A DNA stretch of 64,000 bases. It comes from Macrothele yani. Lineage: Eukaryota; Arthropoda; Arachnida; Araneae; Macrothelidae. Position 1 is the stretch's first letter. The number at the start of each line of letters is the position of its first letter. The notes under the pieces are model-generated. The model was given only the letters and a program-made list of their open reading frames with translations, had not been told where the DNA came from and ran no database searches. Shown here one piece after another: positions 40,905-52,681 of the stretch. The stretch lies in the NCBI GenBank assembly GCA_039090855.1, contig CM077001.1, forward strand, positions 119,786,922 through 119,850,921, given 5' to 3'. Position numbers and translations under genes: made by a program.

Positions 40905-42830
40905 ACCCTATGATAATTCTCATAGGGGAAATGATTCACAGCGACGCAGCTTTTCCTGTCGCTTATAATGAATTTCTGGAGCATCTCTCACAAAAGTCCA
41001 ACAATAGTCTGATAGCATTGTCGCATTTCATTTTTCTTGGTATCTTTTTTTTTTTTTTTTTGAAATATATTGATGTCCTGATAAAACCGTTCCTCTTGCT
41101 GGTCACTGACAGCACCACAGTTGGCCGGGAAGAAATGCAGAATCAAATGGAAGAATCTCTCGTAGCGCTACAAGAGGGATTCTACTAGCTGTGATAATCA
41201 CAGGTGATGGAATCTTACGTCCAATCTAACTTTCCGTCACCTGTGAAGATATCTTCAAAACGCTTATCACGGAAGAGCTAACGTATCTGTGGACCTACAA
41301 ATACACTTTCCTTTATTTTATTTTATTTTTTATTTTATTTTTTTATTGGAGGTTTAACGACCGCCGTGAGCAACTCAATGGGCTATAAGCAGTCGCCCGT
41401 CCCTAATTTTGGGTCACTGGTTCCAGGGAAGGGAGAGAGAAAGTGCCGTAAGACAAACACAACATCCATGCCTGACCGGGATTCGAACCCGGACCCCTTA
41501 CGGACGAATGATCAGAGGCCAACGCCTTAGACCACTGCGCCACCGGGGCGGCCCTTTATTTTGGCCTCACTGAGTCTTGGAAATTTATCACGGAGCTACA
41601 CAAATCCTTCCCCAATTCAATCCGTGGCCTTTACGAAATTCTTCATAAGTCCAAGTTTGATGTGGAGAGGAGGAAACAAGATCTTGCTGGATTCTACAAG
41701 TGATTCGTTTAGTACATTATTTTTCTCCGGTTAAAGTGATTGTCGTGGGAGCCAATTCTTTTTCCTGTTTTGGGAAATCCCGGTACGGCTGTCCCAGAGA
41801 CAGAAGATTCAGTAAAAGTGTGTGTAACCCTGCTGTAACCCCATCAAGATGTCGATAACCTTCAGGTCATTACAAATCTTCCACTTATACTAGTAATAGT
41901 AGATGGTGTGTAATAGTTGTTTCGTGTTGTTGTACGTTTCTCTCATGTGGATTGCATAACAGAGTGGAACAGATTGTTAAGCGTAACCAGACACAGCTTT
42001 TAATTTCAACTTGGACGAATCAATGAACAACCTCCAATCGTAGTCTTTTTAGTTGATATGTAGTGCTGTCATCAGACCCACTATATGAACGAAAGCAATG
42101 AGGTGGTCTGTCGTTTTGAGAAATTGAAGTAGATTTTTTTTCCGAGTACGAAGCACAGATCCACGCACATTCTCTTCTAGAAGATTCCATTGCTGCAGTC
42201 GGAACCCCAACAGCTCTGATTTACTTTCTGGCAATTCCAGATCTCTCGATCTTTCAATTCACTCTGGATAATTTTATGTGGCTGTATAGACTCTTCAATG
42301 ACCATGAAATCGAGAGTGCTTGATGTAGATGCTTTCGCAGATGACGGATGTCTACTGGCTTTACTTTCTTTTTCATCATCGAGAGTATAAGAATCTGGTG
42401 GGTCCGGAATACAGAAAGCCCTTCCCCGTGAGGCACTTAGCGCATAGCAGAGGGAATATTCCGATAGGTCAAAGGTTGCTTTTTCTTCGTAGAAATGCCA
42501 TATCAATTTGGAGGAGTCATGCAAAAGTAATAATCATTAAGATGGTTATAATCATTAAGATGGTTTGTCGGTTCCCTTCACACCATTGGAACTGCAAAAC
42601 GCATCGATCGTTCTTTTCGGTTCAAGCAGCAGCACGGATTCGTTACACAGTTATTGCGATTGACAACCTGCATGTGTTGAGCAATACCGGTATGGTCACA
42701 GATCTTATAACCAAAATAAAGGTTGTAGGCTTTCTTTATCATCAGTGTAATGGGTTGTCTTTGTGATAGCAAAGTAATTTGTCCACAAATATAACAAAAA
42801 TTATCCTCACTGTTCATACATTCACAAAGC
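40905..42830 (-). pseudogene. Decayed copy of a multicopy uncharacterised arthropod gene family
   Basis: Minus-strand pieces in several frames line up as one protein. From right to left: DNFCYICGQITLLSQRQ and SMRFAVPMV (42870-42590), YRNIPSAMR and GEGLSVPDPPD-type text (~42460-42400), PESKSELLGFRLQQWNLLEE (~42230-42170), the SDDSTTYQLKRLRLEVVH region, an FIDSSKLKLK-like segment near 42020, DLKVIDILMGLQQGYT (~41880), then SSKILFPPLHIKLGLMKNF and VKAT (~41700-41620). After a SINE (41320-41552), KFPRLSEAK-like, FVGPQIR, FPANCGAVSDQQEERFYQDI and ATMLSDYCWTF follow leftward to ~40930. From memory such proteins occur in many near-identical copies in arthropods and Hydra; function unknown to me. Many stops and shifts make this a pseudogene. 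Confidence 0.7.
41320..41552 (-). repeat. SINE-1, full length, inserted in the uncharacterised-family pseudogene
   Basis: Antisense copy: T/A-rich tail, GGAGGTTTAACGACCGCCGT, body CCAGGGAAGGGAGAGA, B-box antisense GGGATTCGAACCCGGA and head TTAGACCACTGCGCCACCGG. Flanked by a 10-bp duplication CCTTTATTTT (41310-41319 and 41553-41562). This copy is close to the family consensus. Confidence 0.92.
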
Positions 42831-43049
42831 TTCGTGAACGACACGTCTGCGCTCAATTCACAGTGTAAATGATGATGACAAGAAGGAAATTTGGTTGCAA
42901 TGATTGCTACAGATTGCTTCATCCAATTGGCGCTCATTTGCATGAAGCAATCTTTGGTTTTTCGTTTCGTGGGAACCACGCGCTCGACAGATCGGACTAC
43001 CGGTGTAGACTATCCATTCCTATTATCGTCCCTCTCGTATCTTGAAAAC

Positions 43050-44528
43050 TAGAGCTGATTTACGATTTTTAAGTTCCTATTCGTTATCAGCATGTCCATA
43101 TTAGTTAAAAATAGTTATTTTTGTCTCAGATACGTTTTGGCTGCTGTCCAGTGTTATCATCCCTTTCTCCCTAGATGTTCCCCAAGAGTTGCATTCATTC
43201 ACGATGGTAAAGACACGAGTGTTAATTCCTGGGTCTCTTTATCACTAATCACTATAAAAGTGCAACGGGGAGAATAATGTATAAAGAGTAATACCTGAAG
43301 ATCAGTTCCGCTATTTAACTTCAGTGTTAGCTTGTTTTTTATTTTTCTTCCTTCGAATTTAGTTGCAGCTGGAAAAGATTAGGCGAAATAGCATCGATTT
43401 TCTCAGTTGCCCTCTTAAACAGAAAAGCGAGTCAATTGATGCATAAGAGGATTTCTGTTCGAAATCTCTTCGGGGAAAACAAATTTCTTTCTTTGTCTAC
43501 GGGACGATATACTTCGAGCTCGCGTGTGCGCGCGCGAGAGGGCATTTCCTGCATTTTCTATTCAGCTTAAATCCTATGATGAAATCAAACAGAAAGACGC
43601 ATCCAGTCTAAGCGACCGAAGGGCGGGGAAAAGAAAGAAAAGAAATAAAAAAGATCTTTTACTTCTAATCCACCGATTCCAAAGGAAATTGCTTTCAATG
43701 ATAAACACAAACGCAATTTGTTCTTGAGTGAAGCAGAGAGTGGGAGGCCTGAACTTAGAACCATCTTCGGTTTGGCAACGAGGAAAGAGCTATATATCTA
43801 TATATATGCACTCCGTTCCTTAAGAGGCATTTTCATTTCCATTTCTTTAGATCTCAGATTAGTTTCTTTGGATCAAAATCTAAATCTCGAGAATTTTCCT
43901 CAAAAATGCATCAGTTACAGCGTTTTATCAAATCCTCTTGAGATTCCAGTTTTTACTGATTCTGCAAAGCAAAAATTACGTTCTTCGAAAACATATAAAT
44001 CAACTCAAGAGATCTGAAAATTATGACAACGCGTTTGAAGAATATTCTTCATGCTACATAAATTTTCCTCAAAAATAGAATTTGATGAAAAGACCTAGGT
44101 TAAAGACATTTAAACTAAAAATGTGGACAAACATACTTGAAAAGAAGTAGTTACCGAAACGGATTACATCGGGGATTGTACAAATGGCAAAATAATTTAA
44201 CAATATTTGTTTTAAGAAATCTGCTTCCAAAGAATCTTGCATTTACTAGTTGCGCGTGCGACATAGAATTTATAAAAATTTCAAAGAATTGTTTTTTTTT
44301 CTAGTAATATCCTCTTTTGAAATAAAGTGATTTGAATTTGCCTCTTTCAGAAATTTTACAGTACACTTTCCGCAATTAACAAGTATATCGATCTACCACA
44401 TCATGGTTTTTTTTTCTTTTTCCTGCCCGTGGAAATTCTTAATAGTAAACAGTTTTTTTTACTACTAAGCAGCTTTACTCACTGCAACAGCATTTCTCCG
44501 CAACCTTTTACGTATCACTATCTTTGTA
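43050..44528. other. No recognised feature
   Basis: AT-rich DNA between the pseudogene and the satellite. A short frame at 43524-43727 is lysine-rich and resembles nothing known to me. Confidence 0.45.
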
Positions 44529-44530
44529 AG

Positions 44531-46349
44531 AGATAAAAAGCGAGACTATCTGCACACATACACACACAAAAATATGCAAATAACAATGTTGCAAAGTGAT
44601 CATTTCTGACTGTTTGATTTCCCCGAAGTTTAATTTCAGTGTTACAAATTACATATTCAATAGTATTCAACTACGATACCGAAGAATATAGATTTCACCT
44701 AATTAATAATGAGGAAATGTACACCAACTGCACTTAAAATAATAAAATTATACTAGATAAAAAGCGAGACTATCTGCACACATACACACACACACACAAA
44801 AATATGCAATAACAATGTTGCAAAGTGATCATTTCTGACTGTTTGATTTCCCCGAAGTTTAATTTCAGTGTTACAAATTACATATTCAATAGTATTCAAC
44901 TACGATACCGAAAAATATAGATTTCACCTAATTAATAATGAGGAAATGTACACCAACTGCACTTAAAAAAATAAAATTATACTAGATAAAAAGCGAGACT
45001 ATTTGCACACACACACACACACACAAAAATATGCAATAACAATGTTGCAAAGTGATCATTTCTGACTGTTTGATTTCCCCGAAGTTTAATTTCAGTGTTA
45101 CAAATTACATATTCAATAGTATTCAACTACGATACCGAAAAATATAGATTTCACCTAATTAATAATGAGGAAATGTACACCAACTGCACTTAAAATAATA
45201 AAATTATACTAGATAAAAAGCGAGACTATCTGCACACATACACACACACACACAAAAATATGCAATAACAATGTTGCAAAGTGATCATTTCTGACTGTTT
45301 GATTTCCCCGAAGTTTAATTTCAGTGTTACAAATTACATATTCAATAGTATTCAACTACGATACCGAAAAATATAGATTTCACCTAATTAATAATGAGGA
45401 AATGTACACCAACTGCACTTAAAAAAATAAAATTATACTAGATAAAAAGCGAGACTATTTGCACACACACACACACACACAAAAATATGCAATAACAATG
45501 TTGCAAAGTGATCATTTCTGACTGTTTGATTTCCCCGAAGTTTAATTTCAGTGTTACAAATTACATATTCAATAGTATTCAACTACGATACCGAAAAATA
45601 TAGATTTCACCTAATTAATAATGAGGAAATGTACACCAACTGCACTTAAAATAATAAAATTATACTAGATAAAAAGCGAGACTATCTGCACACATACACA
45701 CACACACACACAAAAATATGCAATAACAATGTTGCAAAGTGATCATTTCTGACTGTTTGATTTCCCCGAAGTTTAATTTCAGTGTTACAAATTACATATT
45801 CAATAGTATTCAACTACGATACCGAAAAATATAGATTTCACCTAATTAATAATGAGGAAATGTACACCAACTGCACTTAAAAAAATAAAATTATACTAGA
45901 TAAAAAGCGAGACTATTTGCACACACACACACACACACAAAAATATGCAATAACAATGTTGCAAAGTGATCATTTCTGACTGTTTGATTTCCCCGAAGTT
46001 TAATTTCAGTGTTACAAATTACATATTCAATAGTATTCAACTACGATACCGAAAAATATAGATTTCACCTAATTAATAATGAGGAAATGTACACCAACTG
46101 CACTTAAAATAATAAAATTATACTAGATAAAAAGCGAGACTATCTGCACACACACACGCACACACAAAAATATGCAATAACAATGTTGCAAAGTGATCAT
46201 TTCTGACTGTTTGATTTCCCCGAAGTTTGATTTCAGTGTTACAAATTACATATTCAGTAGTATTCAACTACGATACCGAAAAATATAGATTTCACCTAAT
46301 TAATAATGAGGAAATGTACACCAACTGCACTTAAAATAATAAAATTATA
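44531..46349 (+). repeat. Satellite of ~230-bp units, eight copies, alternating dimer
   Basis: Unit starts (GATAAAAAGCGAGACTAT) recur at ~44531, 44757, 44990, 45216, 45446, 45673, 45900 and 46130. Each unit has a (CA)n stretch followed by AAAAATATGCAATAACAATG and a constant remainder ending AAATTATACTAG. From the second unit, versions with ACTATCTGCACACATAC alternate with versions with ACTATTTGCACACACAC, along with AAAATAATAAA versus AAAAAAATAAA, so the amplifying unit is a ~460-bp dimer. Apart from the CA tract, divergence is very low, implying recent amplification. Confidence 0.95.
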
Positions 46350-46552
46350 CTAGTAATGCGAGTTTATTGGCGTAAACAAAAATTCAAAGTTTTCAAGTTT
46401 TTGCACATCAACTAGATGTTTTTTGTTTTGTTTTTTCAAGGAAGGTAGCTTTGCAGTTTGTTGTCTAGCTTCCTTGAAACAACCATTTGGTTGATGTGCA
46501 AAAGCTCGCAAACTTTGAACTCTATTTTACGCCAATAAACTCTGATTGCTAG
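46350..46552. mobile_element. MITE (203 bp) with TA duplication at the satellite edge
   Basis: Inverted arms of ~75 bp: left CTAGTAATGCGAGTTTATTG, continuing GGCGTAAA and TTTTTGCACATCAAC; right is the inverse. TA flanks at 46348-46349 and 46553-46554. Non-coding; TA duplication points to a Tc1/mariner-type mobiliser. Confidence 0.85.
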
Positions 46553-46554
46553 TA

Positions 46555-46885
46555 TAGTTTTACTATTTTAATATTTCACCTAAGTTTAGCGAAGGTATTG
46601 CAAATGACATTGTCACAAATAGTCATACATGGAATTGACCAATTCAAACTTTATTCTGCATGGCATGGGCTGCATCAAACGTTCACATACACACACACGC
46701 ACACGCATGCACACACACTTTATAACACTGAGAGCATCTGAGATCTTAAATTGTAATTTCGACCAAATTACAAGAATTTCTCACTTATGATATTACCTAC
46801 ATCAGAAATTATATTTTTTTTTAATTTTTCATATTATCGTATCAAAAACCGTTTCTTTGCATTCAATATCACAGTTGGAGAAGCA
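46555..46885. other. No recognised gene; CA-rich microsatellite near 46685-46720
   Basis: ACACACACACGCACACGC-type repeats and otherwise AT-rich DNA. Confidence 0.5.
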
Positions 46886-46989
46886 ATTGTTCCGTACGGG
46901 ATATTTCAGAATCATTAAGGATTCCCAGTACGACGGTTAGTGATGTGATATGCAAACGGAAGCGGACTGGGTCTGAATCTGCCAAGAAA

Positions 46990-47400
46990 CGAATCTGTAA
47001 TCCTCCAAAGCCAACAGAACGTGACAAGAGAACTCTGCAAAAGACTATCTGCTGAAAATGCTAGTCAACATTGACTCAAATCATGCAAATCATCTGTAAT
47101 CCTCCAAAGCCAACAGAACGTGACAAGAGAACTCTGCAAAGGACTATCTGCTGAAAATGCTAGTCAACATCGACTCAAATCATGCAAATCCTATGTGAAA
47201 ATATTGGGACTGATTTTAGTATTAGTACAGTGGTCAGGATGCTGTACGACATGTGTTACCATTGTGAAACCATTATGAGTCTATTGGGACTGATATTAGC
47301 ATCAGTACAGTGCACAGGACGCTACACGACATGCGTTGCCACTGTCAAATCCTACGTGGGACTATTGGAACTGATGTTAGTACCAGTACAGGGCTCGGGA
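46990..47400 (+). repeat. Local tandem duplications inside the old Tc1 remnant
   Basis: A ~99-bp segment (CTGTAATCCTCCAAAGCCAA) is repeated at 46995 and 47094. It is followed by three ~80-bp segments starting ATTGGGACTGA-like at 47203, 47283 and 47363. Confidence 0.8.
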
Positions 47401-47407
47401 CACTATG

Positions 47408-48708
47408 CAGGGTGTCCGAGAATTATTGGACACATTACAGAATTATATAAAACAAAATATTAAACAGATAGAAAGAAACTGACTGTACTAACTTACAATG
47501 TAACTACACAAGTTAATAAATTTCGATGTGAGATCCCTCGGTTGCTCGTAGTACGTCCAAGCGATACTCGATTTCATGCCATGTATTGGCAAGCATCTGA
47601 GGAGTTTTGGAATTAATAGCAGCTGTGATACGCTGCTTCAGTTCCTGCAAATCAGTACAAGGCGTCTGTTCGGCACGATCCTTCACATAACCCCACATGA
47701 AATAATCCAATGGAGTTAGATCTGGAGAGCGAGGAGGCCACGGAATGGGACCACCACGCCCAATCCATATGTTGGGGAAATATTCATTTAGGCACTTATG
47801 TACACACGTTGACCAATGCGAAGGCTTGTTGGAAAACGACGTTGTCTTATTTTTTTGATCTGAGGTATAGCGAAATTTTCTAGCATACCCAAATAAATGT
47901 CACCATTTATGGTTTTCGCAGAAGAAGAAAGGGTCAATCACTTTTTTTGATAGGGCGCACCACACATTAACTTTTGGAGAATCATATTCCAGTTCAATAG
48001 CAGCACGAGGCGGTTCACTACCCCATATCCTACAGTTGTGACGATTCACAATACCTGATACATGAAATGTGGATTCATAACTAAAACTTACAGTACTGAG
48101 AAAGTTTCGTCGTTTTCCGCATATCCACAGCGAAATCGTATCGCAGAGTGTGATCATTTACATGCATCTTTCGCACTATTTGAATTTTAAAAGCATGAAA
48201 CTTTAATTTCCTGTGCAAGATATCGTGAACTGTCGATTTCGGAATGCACAGTTCTCTGCTTGCTTTACGAACGGATTTCCTGGGGCTTCGTCGGAAACTT
48301 TCATTAACTTGGTCAACCGTCTCACCGCTGACGCTAGGCCTACCGACTCCTCCACGATGTTCCACATTACCAGTTTCTTTAAACTGTTTCATCCACCGCT
48401 TAATTGAATGCGTTGACGGAGGATACCGTCTTTTAGCTTTAATGACAGACTTTAATTCCGCAAGCCATAACACACACATCGTCTTCTGCTGTACGGATGA
48501 CATGACTACTGATTGCTCATTTCTCATACATTCCTCATCAGGCCAGACCTAGCGTCATCTATCGGATTCTGGGAATAACAATTCTGCAAAACAAAAATAT
48601 AGAAACCGTGTTAGTAATACGTGACATAGAAAAACAGGCAATGCTCATAGTTTTTTGTTTTTTTCGTACGTAATTTTGTAATGTGTCCAAAAATTCTCGG
48701 ACACCCTG
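47408..48708 (-). mobile_element. mariner-type DNA transposon (1301 bp)
   Basis: Inverted repeats CAGGGTGTCCGAGAATT (47408) and the inverse at 48708, continuing through TGGACACATTACA. TA lies at the right (48709-48710); the left reads TG, probably a decayed TA. It interrupts the older Tc1 remnant. Confidence 0.9.
47513..48527 (-). pseudogene. mariner-type transposase pseudogene
   Basis: Transposase of an arthropod mariner/IS630-type group. The minus-strand frame 48527-48081 holds the DNA-binding half: STHSIKRWMKQFKETGNVEH, the GRPSVSGETVDQV linker and RKASRELCIPKSTVHDIL (second helix-turn-helix). After a frameshift near 48100 come STFHVSGIVNRHNCRIWGSE and SPKVNVWCALSKKVI (48060-47930), part of the catalytic core. 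A further shift hides the second Asp. SPDLTPLDYFMWGYVKD (about 47730-47690) gives an Asp at the third catalytic position, as in mariner-like enzymes, and the C-terminal ITAAINSKTPQMLANTWHEI ends at 47513. At least two frameshifts; inactive. The plus-strand frames at 48213-48552 are shadows. Confidence 0.88.
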
Positions 48709-49251
48709 TATAATATGAGTTACCACTGTCGAGAAGCCACTCAGAAGACGCTAGCCACTTCGATTAATGCCACACGCCGATTTGGGTGGTGAACGGAACG
48801 TCGAACTTGGACTATAGACCAATGGAAAAATATGCTTTGGATTGACGAGTCACAGTTCCCAGTCTACTCGTCTCATGGTAGTTCCTGGGTGTGGCGGATG
48901 GCGGGAAAAAGGTACCTTCCGGACTGTATCGACCTGACGATGAAGTTTGGTGGAGGCAGCGTGATGGCATGCCGCAGTTTTTCGTGATTTGATTTGGACC
49001 CATTAGTGGTTTTGGACAACACGTGAATGCTGAGCTCTAAGTAGACGTCCTGGACAATTACACACTACCAAAGTTGCTGCAATACTTTCGGGAAGGCCCA
49101 TACATCTATCAACAGTACAACGCACCATGTTACAAGAGGACGTTTTGTGTTTAGGAAAAATGGGCTCAGGACACCCTAAGGACAAAATCATGAATTCTGA
49201 GCTCTACCTATACAACGTGGACAATTATGCGCTACGAACGTTGTGGCAGTA

Positions 49252-49769
49252 TAGTCGTATTTTTTTTACTTGGCACTTGATGATAATGGAATCGCCTATT
49301 TTTGGGGATGCAAGCATTTTGGGTGCGATGTGTCGAAGGAGGTGATTTCCGATGCTCAGAGACAACAGGCGAAAACTTCCCCAGTCACTTGTTCCCTGCG
49401 GGACTAAGATTTTAAGACCCATTACCACGGCAGTTCCACCCTTTCATCCCCACCCACTCTTCCAATGTTATCTCCCCTATGGTCTCACATTGCTTGTTGG
49501 GGACATAATCGCTGGGGAGAGAGATCTCACTCTTCCCTTAAGAAGGATCACTTAAAAGACAAAGAAGCCCCCTTTCCCCTTTCAGATCAAGCAATGTTTA
49601 CTGCCAGGCTTTCCAAAAGAATTCTGCCCTAGGGTGAGATTACTACGTAACTCTTCACCTGCTCCCTTCTTGCTGCAAATCACATGTGTTTAGACCCGGG
49701 AAGAGCTGCTGCACCCCCAAAATCAGGCGATTCGAATATCGTCAAGTGCCAAGAAAAAAAAACTGACTA
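49252..49769. mobile_element. MITE family C, copy 1 (518 bp)
   Basis: Inverted ends TAGTCGTATTTTTTTTACTT and the inverse at 49769 (AAGAAAAAAAAACTGACTA), with ~50 bp of arm homology (GGCACTTGATGATAATGGAA, TCGCCTATTTTTGGGG). TA flanks at 49250-49251 and 49770-49771. A second copy lies at 50554-51072, ~90% alike. Internal frames are not conserved. Confidence 0.85.
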
Positions 49770-50550
49770 TACAATTATATATATTTACTTTTTTTTTTCT
49801 TGAGTTGGCATAAGGTCTGCGGACCAGAATATGATGGCCCACAGGGTATTCTCCCGGTATCCCTGCGGCCCAGTCCGCGCCTGGTGTAGTGAGGCAACTG
49901 GCCGGGTGTGAATACAAAGTGAATGACCACCCATGAATGAATGACTAAATGCATACATCACTAAACTGCAGTCTTTAGTTGAAAGAATACTCGAATAAAT
50001 TTTTTTCGAGGTCAGTGAGGCTGCAGTTTTGTTGAATTCCAAATAAATTTGAAATCCATTCATTTTTCCTAAACACAAATCGTCTTCTTGTAAGCATGGA
50101 ACATGATTCCAAACGTTTATGAAAAATGATTGCATTCTTTTTTTTTTTTTAGCTGAAACAGACTTTCCAGAACTGCAGTTCAAGTATTTGTGTAAGGCCC
50201 AAAAAAACAAAAAATAGTAAATCAAATTCAGGTCACGCTCAATTAAAAAAAAAAAAGAATGTTACCTTAGGTAAACTTCAGTGCATTAAGGTACCCAACG
50301 AATTTCGAGTTTCTATCCCAAAGTATTCACACAACAGATTTGATTATATTGTACCGATTATTCAACTGCAACTGACAAATGCGGAGTGAGGGAGAAGATA
50401 TCAGTAGAAAGCGACGGAGCTTAAATTTGAAAGTCGAGAAAGGCGCATCTGAAACAGTGTTTGGATCAACAGAAAATTTGATACGTATGATTCTTTTTTT
50501 TTTTTCTGAAGCCGTCAAAGTGGTAAACGAACTTCGAAAAGAATTTTGTA
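49770..50550. other. No recognised gene; partial inverted match to the Tc1 remnant
   Basis: Bases ~50060-50105 are the reverse complement of ~49125-49165 (CATTTTTCCTAAACACAAA), so part of the old transposase was copied in inverse here. The 146-codon minus frame ends in lysine runs and is not convincing. Confidence 0.5.
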
Positions 50551-50553
50551 GTA

Positions 50554-51072
50554 CAGTCGCACTTTTTACTTGGCACTTGATGATAATCGAATCGCCTATT
50601 TTTGGGGGTGCAATCATTTTGGGTGCGACGTGTCGAAGAAGGTGATTTCCGATGCTCAGAGACAACAGGCGAAAACTTCCCCAGTCACTTGTTCCCTGCA
50701 GGGCTAAGATTTTAAGACCCATTACCACGAGAGTCCCACCCTTTGGTTCATCACCCACTCACTCCATTGTCGTCTCCCGCATTATCTCACATTTCTTGCT
50801 GGGGACATAATCTATGGGGAGAGAGATCTCAGTGTTCTCTTAAGAAGGATAACTTAAGAGACAAAGAAGCCCCATTTCCTTTTTCAAATCAAGCAATGTT
50901 TACTGCCACGCTTTCCACAAGAATTCCGCCCTAGGGTGAAATTACTACGTAACCCTTCTTCTGCTCCCTTCTTGCTGCAAATCACGTCTGTTTTGACCCG
51001 GGAAGTACTTGCTGCACCCCCAAAATCAGGCGACTCCATTATCGTCATTTGTCAAGAAACAAAATCCGACTA
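50554..51072. mobile_element. MITE family C, copy 2 (519 bp)
   Basis: Same structure as 49252-49769: starts CAGTCGCACTTTTTACTTGG and ends AAATCCGACTA, flanked by TA (50552-50553 and 51073-51074). Confidence 0.85.
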
Positions 51073-51074
51073 TA

Positions 51075-51650
51075 CGTTGGGGAAGGCCCATACCTCTATC
51101 AGCATGGCGACGCACCATGTCATACTCTAAGGACAAAACCATGAATTCTGAGCTCCATCTAGACGTCCTGGACAATATTGTACTACCAACGTCATGGCAA
51201 TACTTTGAGGAAGGCCTATATCTCTATCAGCAGGGCAACGTTATGGCAATACTTTGAGGAAGGCCCATATCTCTATCAGCAGGGCAACGTATCGTGTCAT
51301 ACTACAAGGGCAAAACCATGAGTGTTAAGTTCTACCTAGACTTTCTAGACAATTATGCACTGCCAACGTTGTGGCAGTACTTTGGGGAGGCCCATACCTC
51401 TATCAGCAGGGCGACGCACTATGTCATACTCTAAGGACAAAACCATGAATTCTGAGCTCTATCTAGACGTCCTGGACAATAATGTACTACCAACGTCATG
51501 GCAATACTTTGAGGAAGGCCCATATCTCTATCAGCAGGGCAACGTTATGGCAATACTTTGAGGAAGGCCCATATCTCTATCAGCAGGGCAACGTTATGGC
51601 AGTACTTTGGGGGAGGCCCATACCTCTATCAGCAGGAAAACACACCATAC
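51075..51650 (+). repeat. Tandem duplication of a transposase segment (~7 copies)
   Basis: CTCTATCAGCAGGGCAACG or a close variant occurs near 51095, 51221, 51271, 51392, 51522, 51573 and 51625, embedded in repeats of AAGGCCCATATC and GTCCTGGACAAT. They encode copies of the LDVLDN to YLYQQGN part of the old Tc1 transposase, in ~50- and ~120-bp steps. Confidence 0.85.
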
Positions 51651-51904
51651 CATACTTCTTGCGTTGTTATGGATTGGTTCGAGAACATGGGAGTCGAAAA
51701 GTTGGACTGTGCGGCCCAGAGTTTTGGCCTGAACCCTATGGAGTATATGTGAGACAAATTGGAAATGTAGATCGTATAACAACATAGCTAAAGTGGTAAC
51801 TGCTTTCAATGCCAAATGACGGAGCTTTAAAAAAAACGGTTAAGAGGATTTCAGGAAGACTTATAGGGGTCAAAGATTTCAGCACACAGTATTAATTAAA
51901 TACG

Positions 51905-52665
51905 TATGTGTCCGTATTTTCATGGTAGAGCAGTGTAGAAGTAAAGAAAATTGTATTTTTAATACCTAATATTTTTTCCCGTGGCTACCAGTCAGTCGCT
52001 ATGATATTTAAAAGAATTTTTTTAACGATACGGTTCACTTTCTCGTCAAGAGAACTTATTTCTTCAAGCTGTTTTTGGATGATTCTTCTTCATCTACGTT
52101 CAGTCTTTCATATCACTAATGGATCCTTGCTTTTCCTTTCCTTTCTTTTTGTTTTTCTATACTCTCGCTTCTATTCACCATCGCTTATAAATATTCCCAT
52201 CTGATTCTCTTACTTCGTGACGTGCAAGACTCTAGCTCCTTTCCGTTGCCTGTCATCAATAATTTTTCGACTTCCGTCGTTTCCTAACCTTCGTTATTTG
52301 ACGACTTTCTCATCAACAAAACAAGCACAGCTATCCGGCATTACCATATCTCCAATTTTCCTGATGTCACTTTTGTAATGCGCCCATATTTCACAATCGT
52401 AGTTTAACACGAAACAAATTAGTGCTCTTAAGAGTTTTTTCTTTAGTTTCGTTCTATAAGTACGTCGCATCCAGAAATGAATTCCTTTTTTACAAGAATT
52501 ATTGTATGTTTAACGATTCAGCCCTGTGCTTCTGTGCTTATCCCCGTCGCGTGTAATTGTAGTAGGAAAGTTAAAAAATTCTTACCGCTTTAACGATTTT
52601 TCCAATCTTTCATATTGCACCCTTCACCCATAAAACGTGCTGTGCTTTATACAAATTTTAGATCT
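51905..52665. other. No confidently recognised feature
   Basis: The minus strand near 52480-52330 gives a faint LINE-like string (CEIWAHYKSDIRKIGD) but too little to call. The rest is AT-rich. Confidence 0.4.
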
Positions 52666-52681
52666 TCCTTCCGTAAATTAG

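Larger units (their letters stand above)
46890..51900 (+). pseudogene. Old, heavily rearranged Tc1-like transposase remnant
   Basis: Scattered plus-strand pieces read in Tc1 order: the DNA-binding end (STTVSDVICKRKRTGSES, CNPPKPTERDKRTLQ) at 46910-47180, the first catalytic block (NMLWIDESQFPVYSSHG, FGGGSVMAC) at 48830-48980, LDVLDN and the EGPYLYQQGN second-Asp region from 49020 onward, and the C-terminal WFENMGVEKLDCAAQ and GLNPMEYM at 51670-51750. A mariner element (47408-48708), two MITEs (49252-49769, 50554-51072) and unidentified DNA (49770-50550) interrupt it. Local tandem duplications of transposase segments occur at 46990-47400 and 51075-51650. The second Asp is replaced by Gly in most duplicates (YQQGN). 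The right terminal repeat may lie near 51910-51950 (inverse of CTACACTGCTCTACCATG). Confidence 0.75.

Noticed and set aside
49785..50225. 146-codon minus-strand frame
   Set aside because: Ends in lysine runs from A/T tracts and overlaps rearranged repeat DNA; no family resemblance.
51980..52480. Possible LINE C-terminal relic on the minus strand (CEIWAHYKSDIRKIGD)
   Set aside because: Only a short resemblance; no second motif or 3' tail to support it.
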